Shown here: one piece after another, positions 1 through 7,726 of the stretch | Position numbering within the stretch: position 1 is the stretch's first letter | Layout of the letters: each line of letters opens with the position of its first letter | IMG/VR virus record: IMGVR_UViG_3300039098_000100 | Coordinates: 1 to 39,786 of that record | From: a virus | Strand: one strand, 5' to 3' | Length of the DNA: 39,786 nucleotides | Notes under the pieces: generated by a model | The model's database searches: none | What the model was told of the DNA's origin: nothing | Seen by the model: the letters and a program-made list of their open reading frames with translations, nothing else | Program-made: the position numbers and the translations under genes

Positions 1-1
1 A

Positions 2-3000
2 CCTGGCGATCAATATCACGGAGATTTTAAATTGCGTAAATTCAGCGACCCTAAAGTTAAAGAGTTTAGAGATGAAGTGTTAAAATATCTTGATGATAAG
101 GGCATAACTAATCATTATACTGCATATGTTAGAAGCGAACAATCTCAATTGTGGTGGAAAAATAAAATTGAGGCGGGCATTGATAACCCTAGAGCAATGA
201 TGAATTATATTGACGGTGAAAAAAAAGACGATCCTGGCTTTGATAGATTTATTAAAAAAGAATTAAATAACCAAATAGCGTGGGAAAAAGAAGCGAAAAA
301 AATTATGGAACCTTATAGCAGAAAATATAAAGAGGTTAAAAAAGTTACTGAAGAAATAGAAAAAACTAAAATTAAAAAAACTAAAGTTGCAGAAGTTAAA
401 AAAGCCGAAGTTAAAAAAACTGAATCTAAAAAAGATATAAAAGAAACTGAAATAAAAACCGAAAAAGAATACGATTTAAAAGAATATAAACCAACTAAAG
501 TTACTCCTGCTAAGTTTATACCTATAAAAAAGAGCACTAAAATTGGGTATAATCTTGATAAAAAAGGGAATGTTGAATATTTAGTGATAGATGGTCACAC
601 TTTGCTTTACCCTAAAAAAGTTAATAATTATTTATCAGAAAGATTAAACAAACTTTATGAACAACAAAAAGATTATAAAAAAGGCGCCGGTCCCACAATT
701 GGAAGCGGTGAATTTAATATGAATAAAATTTTAGATCCAATTATTCAAGAAAATAAGTATATCGATAATAAAAAACGTGATGAAATTACTTTAAGACCTA
801 TCGGAGAAACTACAAGTTTGTTATCACAAGATGATAAAACCGAAAGTAAAGTTGTAGTTTTGGAAAATGACAAAGGTTATGTTAAAGCTGTTAGAAAAAG
901 CTCGTTTGATTATTTAGATTCTCATGGATTAAAGTTAACTTCACCACAAGAAACTTCCGACATACTTAATATAATAGACAAATCTGGCGAATTCGTAGGC
1001 ATTACAATGAGAGTTAGAATAGAAAAAAGTAAAAAAGTTAAAAAAGAACAAATCGACTCTTTTCTAAGTCCGCAAAAAAGCTATGAACCTGGAATAAGCA
1101 ACCCTAATATTTATAAACGCGGAAGTTTGAAGAATTTGAATCTTAAAGCAGCTCATCAAATTATAGATGATATAAGAAAAAGATTCAAAGTAAGTGTTAG
1201 TTCTAAGCGTTTTTCTGGCAATAGAAAAGCATTAGCATATTATCAGGCAGTGCCAGGCGCAATATCTACTAGTATAAGTACTGATTTAGCAGTCATAGGT
1301 CATGAATTAGGTCATCATTTAGATCATAGATATGGATTTAGCACTAATACAAAATATAAACCGGCCATTAGTAAGATGATTACTGAAATGGACCCTAATT
1401 TTAAAGTTGCTTATAATGACAAACAATTACCTGCAGAAGCAATTGCCGAATTCATAAGAATGTATTTAATCAATTCAAATTTATTTGATGAATATGCTGG
1501 ATCATTTAAGAGAATCTTCTTTGATACTATTAGTAAAAAAGATTTTGATAATTTAGAGAAAACTAGAAAAGACGTAACGGATTGGTATGATGCTAGTCTT
1601 TCAGAACAAATACACTCTCATATAATTTCAAGATTAGATAAAAAATCTTTTAAAGAAACTATTGATAATTTTGAGGAGAAAATTTCAGAATATAGATTAA
1701 AAGGTTATATGTATTTTGTAGACACTTTAGAACCATTAAAAAGATTAATGAATTTAATGGAAAAAAGAACAGGCAAAAAAATAAGCGATAAAGATAATTT
1801 TTATTTAGCTGCCGAAAGTGCAAAACATTCATCTATGATGGCTAATAGAATTTCAGTAAATGAACTTATTACACCTGATAGAATTCCTATCGGAAAAGGT
1901 TTTAACAGTATATTTGAACCTATTTCAAAAGATGAGTTCCCCGAATTTCAAAATTATCTTGTAATCAAAAGGTCAATCGATTATATGAATAGAGGAAAAA
2001 GAGTATTTAATCAGGATATAAATCTAGAGTTTTTAAAACAAGAACTTGAAGCGTTAGATTTAATTTATCCGCATTTTGAAAAAACTTCTGAAAACTTATA
2101 CGAGTGGTGGCGAAGTTTTACTGGTGCGTGGTTAGTCGATACCGGTTTATTAGATCGAGAAGCTTATAATAAAATGATTAAATTAGAACCACATTATGTG
2201 CCATTCTTTAGAGATTCAAAACAATACACTTTAAATAAAAGTGGTAAAGTTGTAGAAGCTGCCAAAAGAGGTTTTACAGATCATAGAGCGCCAATAAAGA
2301 AATCAAGTTTAAAAGGTTCGGCCGACCCTATATTGAACCCAATAGAAAGCATGCTTATTCAAATAGAAGAATACGTTACAACTGTCAATAGGCGTAATGT
2401 AATGCTTAAAATTCATGAAATGTATATTAATAATTCAAGCGAAGATACTGGATTGGGTTATTTAATGAAAAAAGTGGCTCCGGCCATGCAAGCTGAATCG
2501 GTTGACGTTTCGGATAAAAAAATAGATTTAGTATGGAGAATGCTTGTTGACTTATCAGTTCAATCAAATAGCAAAACATTAAAAGAAGCTATAAAAAATA
2601 AAGATTATAATAAAGCGTACAATATAGCTAAAACTTTAGGATTTACAGCTGATAGACATGTGGATGAAGTTTTTCAAGACGTAATCACGGATTTTCAAGC
2701 CTTAAGCATGGATAAAGAAAGTAATATAATATCCGTAAAAGATGATAAAGGTAAAATACATCATTATGAAATATTCGACGTATATTTATTAGAGGCTCTA
2801 TTAAGTATGGATACTACTAATATAGATGCTGTTACTAGACAGGTCCAAGCTTTCAGAAGAGCGTTCCAATCTATAATAACAACATTAAATCCATTATTTT
2901 GGGCTAGAAATATTGCGCGTGACTTTTTTCAAGGAATTGTCGCTAGTGATATATCATTGCATAAATATCCAAAAGCACTGGCTCAAGCTTTTTATGATGA

Positions 3001-4354
3001 AGTTAAAAAAGGCGAATGGTCTGAAATGTACAGACAAGAGGGTGGTGGATATGCCTCTCCTGTTGGCGCTGATCGTAACGCATTAGAAGAGAGTATGTTT
3101 GAAATAATACCTGGTTTAAGAGAAAAGCATAAAGGTAGAGCAGCAATGGAAGCAATCGAAAAGTTTTCTGACGCAATAGAGCAAGCACCTAGAATAGCAG
3201 AATTTAGAAACTATATCGAAAAATACGGCGACTCTCCAGGTTCTAGAGCAAGGGCTTTATATGAAGCGCAAGACGTTACTGTAAATTTTAGTAGAAAAGG
3301 TCAAATTATGCAACGTTGGTATGGGGCGTGGATACCGTTTTTAAACGCTTCCATACAGGGTATTGATAAATTCGCTAGATTGCATAGTAAAGAAAATAGA
3401 GTAAAGACGGCGACAAGGGCTATGAGTACTATTATGTTGTTACAAGCATTGCAAATGGCAATATTTAGAGATGATCCTGAATACGATAAAATTTCAGATT
3501 ATATAAAAGATAATTATTGGATATTACCTTATAAGGATGTTAAAGGTAAATACGTAAGAATACCAAAGCCACGTGAATTAGCTATTCTTTACGGTTCTGC
3601 ATTTGAAAGAGCTTTTAATTCGATTGTTAAAAAAGAAGGTCCAGAAGCTTGGAATAATTTTTCCGATGCTTTAATATCTAATTTTGTACCACAACTTAGA
3701 AGCATTGCAGCGCCTATATTAGACATTGAAAAAAATAAAACGTGGTATGGCGGCGAAATTGTACCGTATAAATATAGAAGATTACAAACAGATGAACAAT
3801 ATACTTCTAAAACTTCAAGTATTGCAAAAAATATCGCTAAAGTAATATCAGATGAAAGCAAATTTTCTTCTCCAATGGCAATAGATTATATTATTAATCA
3901 ATACTCTGGGTTTTTGGGTAAAATAATAATACCAGCAACCGATGATTTAAGGGGCAATGCTTTCGACTTTTTAGGAAGGGCTTTTACAACTGATACTGCA
4001 TATTCGAATAATATCGTAAGCGAATTTTATGATACACTTGAAGAAATGGATAAGCAAAAAACAACTTACACCAGCAACAGAAAAGTTAAGGGTTATTATA
4101 GTTCTGAACTTCATGAAAAATTTAAAGATTCAGCTGAAAAAATGAAAGGTTTATACAATATTAAAGATGAACTTGTTTTATTAGACCAAAAGAAAGGCGA
4201 AGAGCGTGAAAAAGCTATAAAAGAATTTAAAAAGAAATACGGAATACCAGCGTCGGAAGAGTTTGAAATTGACACCTTTGGCAGAATTATACAATTCAAC
4301 ATAAGGACACAAGCTGAATTAGCGAATAAAGAATATGACAAATTAGTAAAATAA
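2..4354 (+). CDS. Giant virion polyvalent protein, 3' part (zincin metallopeptidase + LPD38-like region)
   Basis: The frame is open from base 2, so the gene enters from outside the window; the TTG at 32 has no convincing RBS and is probably internal. About 1450 residues are visible. Counting from that TTG as residue 1: a Lys/Glu-rich linker at about 110-165; a zinc metallopeptidase motif HELGHH at about 424-429 with Glu residues 40-50 further on (AEAIAEF), as in gluzincins; and near 935-985 a segment with LNPLFWARNIARD, which resembles the LPD38 domain of phage polyvalent proteins. Such proteins are packaged in the virion and ejected with the DNA; the peptidase could act on host wall or host proteins (inference). 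It sits at the end of the late operon, just before endolysin and holin. It is probably the C-terminal part of the gene leaving the window at the right edge. Confidence 0.75.
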   Translation, partial: PGDQYHGDFKLRKFSDPKVKEFRDEVLKYLDDKGITNHYTAYVRSEQSQLWWKNKIEAGIDNPRAMMNYIDGEKKDDPGFDRFIKKELNNQIAWEKEAKKIMEPYSRKYKEVKKVTEEIEKTKIKKTKVAEVKKAEVKKTESKKDIKETEIKTEKEYDLKEYKPTKVTPAKFIPIKKSTKIGYNLDKKGNVEYLVIDGHTLLYPKKVNNYLSERLNKLYEQQKDYKKGAGPTIGSGEFNMNKILDPIIQENKYIDNKKRDEITLRPIGETTSLLSQDDKTESKVVVLENDKGYVKAVRKSSFDYLDSHGLKLTSPQETSDILNIIDKSGEFVGITMRVRIEKSKKVKKEQIDSFLSPQKSYEPGISNPNIYKRGSLKNLNLKAAHQIIDDIRKRFKVSVSSKRFSGNRKALAYYQAVPGAISTSISTDLAVIGHELGHHLDHRYGFSTNTKYKPAISKMITEMDPNFKVAYNDKQLPAEAIAEFIRMYLINSNLFDEYAGSFKRIFFDTISKKDFDNLEKTRKDVTDWYDASLSEQIHSHIISRLDKKSFKETIDNFEEKISEYRLKGYMYFVDTLEPLKRLMNLMEKRTGKKISDKDNFYLAAESAKHSSMMANRISVNELITPDRIPIGKGFNSIFEPISKDEFPEFQNYLVIKRSIDYMNRGKRVFNQDINLEFLKQELEALDLIYPHFEKTSENLYEWWRSFTGAWLVDTGLLDREAYNKMIKLEPHYVPFFRDSKQYTLNKSGKVVEAAKRGFTDHRAPIKKSSLKGSADPILNPIESMLIQIEEYVTTVNRRNVMLKIHEMYINNSSEDTGLGYLMKKVAPAMQAESVDVSDKKIDLVWRMLVDLSVQSNSKTLKEAIKNKDYNKAYNIAKTLGFTADRHVDEVFQDVITDFQALSMDKESNIISVKDDKGKIHHYEIFDVYLLEALLSMDTTNIDAVTRQVQAFRRAFQSIITTLNPLFWARNIARDFFQGIVASDISLHKYPKALAQAFYDEVKKGEWSEMYRQEGGGYASPVGADRNALEESMFEIIPGLREKHKGRAAMEAIEKFSDAIEQAPRIAEFRNYIEKYGDSPGSRARALYEAQDVTVNFSRKGQIMQRWYGAWIPFLNASIQGIDKFARLHSKENRVKTATRAMSTIMLLQALQMAIFRDDPEYDKISDYIKDNYWILPYKDVKGKYVRIPKPRELAILYGSAFERAFNSIVKKEGPEAWNNFSDALISNFVPQLRSIAAPILDIEKNKTWYGGEIVPYKYRRLQTDEQYTSKTSSIAKNIAKVISDESKFSSPMAIDYIINQYSGFLGKIIIPATDDLRGNAFDFLGRAFTTDTAYSNNIVSEFYDTLEEMDKQKTTYTSNRKVKGYYSSELHEKFKDSAEKMKGLYNIKDELVLLDQKKGEEREKAIKEFKKKYGIPASEEFEIDTFGRIIQFNIRTQAELANKEYDKLVK

Positions 4355-4364
4355 ATGTTATAAT
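4335..4364 (+). promoter_or_regulatory. Promoter for the lysis genes
   Basis: ATGACA (4335-4340), an 18-base spacer and TATAAT (4359-4364) preceded by TG at -14/-15 (extended -10). It lies at the end of the polyvalent gene, just before endolysin and holin, and could give lysis genes extra transcription. Confidence 0.5.
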
Positions 4365-4384
4365 TAAAATAAATGGGAGGTAAT

Positions 4385-5089
4385 ATGGAATATATTGATT
4401 TTTTAAAAAGAGAAGGTTTAGTTATTGAAAAAATATTAGATGCTAGAATATATATAGATCCAGGACACGGCGGTGATGATCCAGGGGCGGTGAGTGGTGA
4501 TTTTGTAGAAAGGGATATAAATTTGGTTATGGCTCTTTCTTTAGCTGGTTTCTTAAAGTTTTTAGGCGCTGATATCAAATTGTCAAGAAAAAATAATTTG
4601 GTAAGTAAAAATATAACGATGCGATGTAATGAAGCGATAAAATGGAAAGCCGATTTAATAATATCGGTTCATAACAATGCTGGCAATGGTGATGGTTTTG
4701 AAATTATTCACACCATTTTTACCGAAAATAGTATCGGTGATGAAGTAGCGAAATCTATTGCCGATGCCGTGATTAAATATACTGACCAAAATTTTAGAAG
4801 ATATATTCAGGAAAAAAATAGTCGCGACGAAGATTATTTTGGTATTAATAGATTATCCGGAAGTATACCTTCGCTTATAACCGAATTTGCTTTTTTAGAT
4901 AATGTAGAAGATAGAAAGATTATTGATAGTATTCCGGAACAGGAGAATGCAGGAGTTGTATTGGGTGTTGGAATTGCTAAATATTACGGAGTTTTAAAGG
5001 ATGTTGAAATTAAAAAAACTACTTCAATTTCTAGCGATATTGAACAAATTATTAATTCGTTGATAAGGCTTAAAGATAAGCTTGATTAA
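4385..5089 (+). CDS. Endolysin, N-acetylmuramoyl-L-alanine amidase (Amidase_3)
   Basis: A 234-residue zinc amidase that would cut the bond between MurNAc and L-Ala of peptidoglycan at lysis. The Amidase_3 metal and catalytic residues are visible: DPGHGG with His28, Glu42 in VERDIN, His96 in SVHNNA, and Glu167 in TEFAFLDN. No signal peptide is seen, so export would depend on the holin. The catalytic domain fills most of the protein; the C-terminal 40 residues are a short helical tail rather than a recognisable wall-binding domain. An upstream in-frame ATG at 4373 is part of the GGGAGG ribosome binding site, so the ATG at 4385 is the better start. The holin follows after 13 bases. Confidence 0.92.
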   Translation: MEYIDFLKREGLVIEKILDARIYIDPGHGGDDPGAVSGDFVERDINLVMALSLAGFLKFLGADIKLSRKNNLVSKNITMRCNEAIKWKADLIISVHNNAGNGDGFEIIHTIFTENSIGDEVAKSIADAVIKYTDQNFRRYIQEKNSRDEDYFGINRLSGSIPSLITEFAFLDNVEDRKIIDSIPEQENAGVVLGVGIAKYYGVLKDVEIKKTTSISSDIEQIINSLIRLKDKLD

Positions 5090-5102
5090 AAGGAGGTAAA
5101 AT

Positions 5103-5384
5103 ATGGACCTAATGAAATTTATATCGGAGCAGTATTTAATTATTGCGGCTTTCATTTGGGTATTCGGGAGAGTATTAAAAATGATACCTTTCGTGCTAAA
5201 TAAGTTTATACCATTGATTTTGTTTGTTATTGGTATGATGATTGGATTGTTACTTCATTATTACGAAGTGGTAACTATCGTTATTTTAAACGGCGGTATA
5301 GCTGCGGGAGTCGCCATGTTCGTTTATGACGCTATAAGTGATAAGACTAAAATTAAAATACAAAAAAAAGAAGCGGCTGATTAG
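5103..5384 (+). CDS. Holin, Phage_holin_5_2-like
   Basis: A 93-residue membrane protein preceded by AAAGGAGG. Hydrophobic segments lie at about residues 8-24, 35-52 and 57-76, followed by a charged tail rich in Lys. The core pattern (KFIPLILFVIGMMIGLL, then ILNGGIAAGVAMFVYD) resembles the Phage_holin_5_2 family. Its position directly after the endolysin supports a role in membrane permeabilisation. It is the last plus-strand gene before the convergent terminase and ends at a terminator. Confidence 0.8.
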   Translation: MDLMKFISEQYLIIAAFIWVFGRVLKMIPFVLNKFIPLILFVIGMMIGLLLHYYEVVTIVILNGGIAAGVAMFVYDAISDKTKIKIQKKEAAD

Positions 5385-5396
5385 TCGCTTTTTTAT
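5371..5396. terminator. Bidirectional terminator between holin and terminase
   Basis: An 8-bp stem AAGCGGCT/AGTCGCTT (one G-T wobble) with loop GATT, flanked by an A run on the left and TTTTTT on the right. It can terminate both the late transcript and the convergent minus-strand terminase transcript. It overlaps the 3' ends of both genes. Confidence 0.85.
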
Positions 5397-6793
5397 ATGT
5401 TTAAAAATATAGTTTCGCCAGATACTGGAACTGTGTCTGCATTTAATGGATTGTATGGCTTAATTTCAATTTCATTATTTCTAGGTGCTATTGGATTCAG
5501 CATACAAAGATATCGCACTTCATCATAGATATGGTCCTCTTTGGTTGTATCTATATCTTCAATATCCCTTTCAGCTGTTTGCAATATAGGGAATGTTCTT
5601 ATTGTATCTGTACAATTATTGAAAATATACATCATAGGTATACCGCGGTCGTCAAACGCTAATCGGTAATGAATTTGCATTTTACCAGGTATCCTCTTGT
5701 TATCTCCTTTTTCAAAATAAATTCCGTAGTTTTCAAAAGTTTCGGCTATACTTACGCCTCTGCTTTCATCCCAAATAGACGGGTCCGCAACTCCTAATAT
5801 TCTACGATCGCCATAATATTTATCTTCAATTTCTTTTATTTTTTTAGCTTGTTTATTAGGCGTCCATTTCAAGCCGACGTTTGGTTCTCCATTTGATCCG
5901 TAAAATTCCCTTATTCTATACAATCTGCCTTGAGTATCGACAGCCCACCAACCTACCGAAAATGGTCTACTATACCCAAAATCGTAACTTCGATATATTT
6001 TCCATGTATCTGGAATTCTAAATGACTCAATTACATGTGTAAACATTCTAGTTTTGTAATTGGCAATATCGTTTCTCCACTCCGCGAATGCTTGACCTTC
6101 GAATATATCCCAATCTCCATACAGGAAAGCTCGTTTTTGCATTTCCGGTAAGTTTTCTAATCTTTTTACATAATTAGGATCGTTCTTCATCAATATATCG
6201 TTGTCATAAACTGACGCCGGAATAAATTGTATTATATCATCTGTAACAGGATCTACTATTATATTCTTACCGTATGTTGTAGCTGAAATAAAATCATTTT
6301 TTACCCAGTTATGGCCAATTCCACCAGGATTACAAGTTCCTCTAAACCTAGTTGGAAATCCTGACGGAGAACGCAAACACGAAAGCAATACTTGTATGGT
6401 AGCTTTTTCATGTTTAGTAAGTTCATCTACTCCCACCCAATCCATAGATCTGCCTTGATATCCTTCTGCATCGGAGAAATTTCTAATATATCTAAATTTA
6501 ATAACAGTTCCATTAATTAAAGTTGCAATATGCTTACTTCCGTTATATTTATATAATTCTTTCGGTATATTATCTTTGAACGTTTTTATAATATTTGCTT
6601 CCAGATCGTCGTATGTCTCTCTAAATAAATATATACTAGCACCAACATGTTCAAAACCATACGCTACAGCTTCCATAACTAAAGCGTGAGATTTTCCACC
6701 ACCTTTAGCTCCGCCGTATACAACTTGGTCCGCTGATGATGCGTGAAATAAATTTTGTTTTGAATTAGGTTGATAAGTTATTTCTACATTCAT
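5393..6793 (-). CDS. terL: Terminase large subunit (TerL)
   Basis: A 466-residue DNA-packaging motor with ATPase and nuclease domains. Walker A is GGAKGGGKS (27-35) and Walker B plus catalytic Glu is VGVDEL (120-125). The RNase H-like nuclease acidic residues are Asp271 in RSYDFGYS, an Asp in GVADPSIWD and one near EDHIYDEVRY. The start is supported by AGGAAG upstream. Unlike most phages it is not next to the small subunit (22841-23404), and it is transcribed against the flanking late and early operons from its own promoter. It ends inside the bidirectional terminator shared with the holin gene. Confidence 0.95.
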   Translation of the reverse strand: MNVEITYQPNSKQNLFHASSADQVVYGGAKGGGKSHALVMEAVAYGFEHVGASIYLFRETYDDLEANIIKTFKDNIPKELYKYNGSKHIATLINGTVIKFRYIRNFSDAEGYQGRSMDWVGVDELTKHEKATIQVLLSCLRSPSGFPTRFRGTCNPGGIGHNWVKNDFISATTYGKNIIVDPVTDDIIQFIPASVYDNDILMKNDPNYVKRLENLPEMQKRAFLYGDWDIFEGQAFAEWRNDIANYKTRMFTHVIESFRIPDTWKIYRSYDFGYSRPFSVGWWAVDTQGRLYRIREFYGSNGEPNVGLKWTPNKQAKKIKEIEDKYYGDRRILGVADPSIWDESRGVSIAETFENYGIYFEKGDNKRIPGKMQIHYRLAFDDRGIPMMYIFNNCTDTIRTFPILQTAERDIEDIDTTKEDHIYDEVRYLCMLNPIAPRNNEIEIKPYNPLNADTVPVSGETIFLNI

Positions 6794-6825
6794 AAAACCA
6801 CTTCCTTTAATATTTTGTTATTTCT

Positions 6826-6834
6826 ATTATATCA
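6826..6834 (-). promoter_or_regulatory. Minus-strand promoter for terL
   Basis: On the minus strand this reads TGATATAAT, an extended -10 box (TGnTATAAT), about 32 bases before the terL start. The -35 position is only a T-rich stretch, so the extended -10 would carry most of the activity. Confidence 0.5.
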
Positions 6835-6857
6835 TATTTTTGTTTTTTAAAAAATAC

Positions 6858-6885
6858 TTGACTTATTATACAAAGGGCATATAAT
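6858..6885 (+). promoter_or_regulatory. Early promoter
   Basis: TTGACT (6858-6863), a 16-base spacer and TATAAT (6880-6885), followed by a leader of about 55 bases before the first HTH gene. It is divergent from the terL promoter and would drive the recombination operon from 6947. Confidence 0.75.
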
Positions 6886-6946
6886 ATTATATATACCACA
6901 TATAAAAATATAAGGTGGCCGAGAAATAAGGGAACGGGGGTGAGTA

Positions 6947-7147
6947 ATGAAAAGTATAAAAAATTTAAGATTTAATCTTAAAGATTTAAGAATCCGAAAA
7001 GATTTAACGCAATTGGAATTAGCAGAAGAATTGAAAGTGAGCCACCAAACAATCAGTAATAGAGAAAACGGACAAGTTCCACCATTGAAAGAATTAATTA
7101 AAATTGCTGAATTTTTTAAAGTGAGTATTGATGATTTGTTAATGTAA
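6947..7147 (+). CDS. XRE/Cro-type HTH regulator, first early gene
   Basis: A 66-residue protein that is nearly all one Cro/C1-type helix-turn-helix: LTQLELAEELKVSHQTISNREN is the helix-turn-helix region (about 20-41) and FFKVSIDDLLM the final helix. No oligomerisation or protease domain follows, so it is Cro-like in size rather than CI-like. It is the first gene after the early promoter at 6858 and 16 bases before the Rad52-like gene, so it may regulate this operon and the divergent terL promoter (inference). One of four HTH proteins in the window. Confidence 0.88.
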   Translation: MKSIKNLRFNLKDLRIRKDLTQLELAEELKVSHQTISNRENGQVPPLKELIKIAEFFKVSIDDLLM

Positions 7148-7162
7148 AAGTGAGGTGAAAAA

Positions 7163-7693
7163 ATGGGTTTAAATTTCAGAAAGTTAAAAGCGCACGAGAT
7201 TAAAGTTAGAATTCAGAGTGTTAAAAAAAATGGATTGATATTGTTAATCTACAAAGATGCTAGAGTTGATATGAATATACTAGATGAAACGGTAGGGCCG
7301 GAAAATTGGCAAAGAAAACACGAGTTAATTAATACTAATTTATTTTGCAACGTTGAAATCTGGGACGACACAAAAAACCAATGGGTATCTAAAAGTGATG
7401 TAGGTGTTGAAAGTAACGCTGAAAAGGAAAAGGGTCAAGCTTCTGATAGTTTTAAAAGAGCTTGCTTCAACTGGGGTATTGGAAGAGAGTTGTATGAATC
7501 TCCGTTCATTTGGGTGAAAGAAGAGAAATGCAACATTAAAGAATACAACAAAAAGCTTACTTGTAGTGATAAATTCAACGTTGAAAAAATAACATATACT
7601 AAATTGGGAAACGTAGACGGATTGGCTATAATCAACAGCAAAACAAAAGGAAGAGTCTTTGTTAAAAAACCTTCCGAGTCTAAAGAAATTTAA
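7163..7693 (+). CDS. Rad52-family single-strand annealing protein (Sak-like)
   Basis: A 176-residue protein. The central part has the Rad52/Rad22 superfamily pattern: a beta-strand region (LFCNVEIWDD), then GVESNAEKEKGQASDSFKRA followed by CFNWGIGRELYE (about 82-114), in which a charged/glycine turn leads into the KRA-Ala helix. Such proteins anneal complementary single strands during phage recombination and repair. The start ATG follows GTGAGGTG. It is followed by an SbcC-like ATPase and an MBL-fold hydrolase, which together look like a recombination cassette. I am confident of the superfamily, less so of the subfamily. Confidence 0.75.
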   Translation: MGLNFRKLKAHEIKVRIQSVKKNGLILLIYKDARVDMNILDETVGPENWQRKHELINTNLFCNVEIWDDTKNQWVSKSDVGVESNAEKEKGQASDSFKRACFNWGIGRELYESPFIWVKEEKCNIKEYNKKLTCSDKFNVEKITYTKLGNVDGLAIINSKTKGRVFVKKPSESKEI

Positions 7694-7726
7694 TTGATTT
7701 GAAAATTAAAAAGGGAGAATAAAAAT

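Noticed and set aside
4111-4578. Long minus-strand frame antisense to the polyvalent and endolysin genes
   Set aside because: It crosses two well-supported plus-strand genes, has no RBS and its translation is Ser/Ile/Phe-rich antisense of an AT-rich gene.
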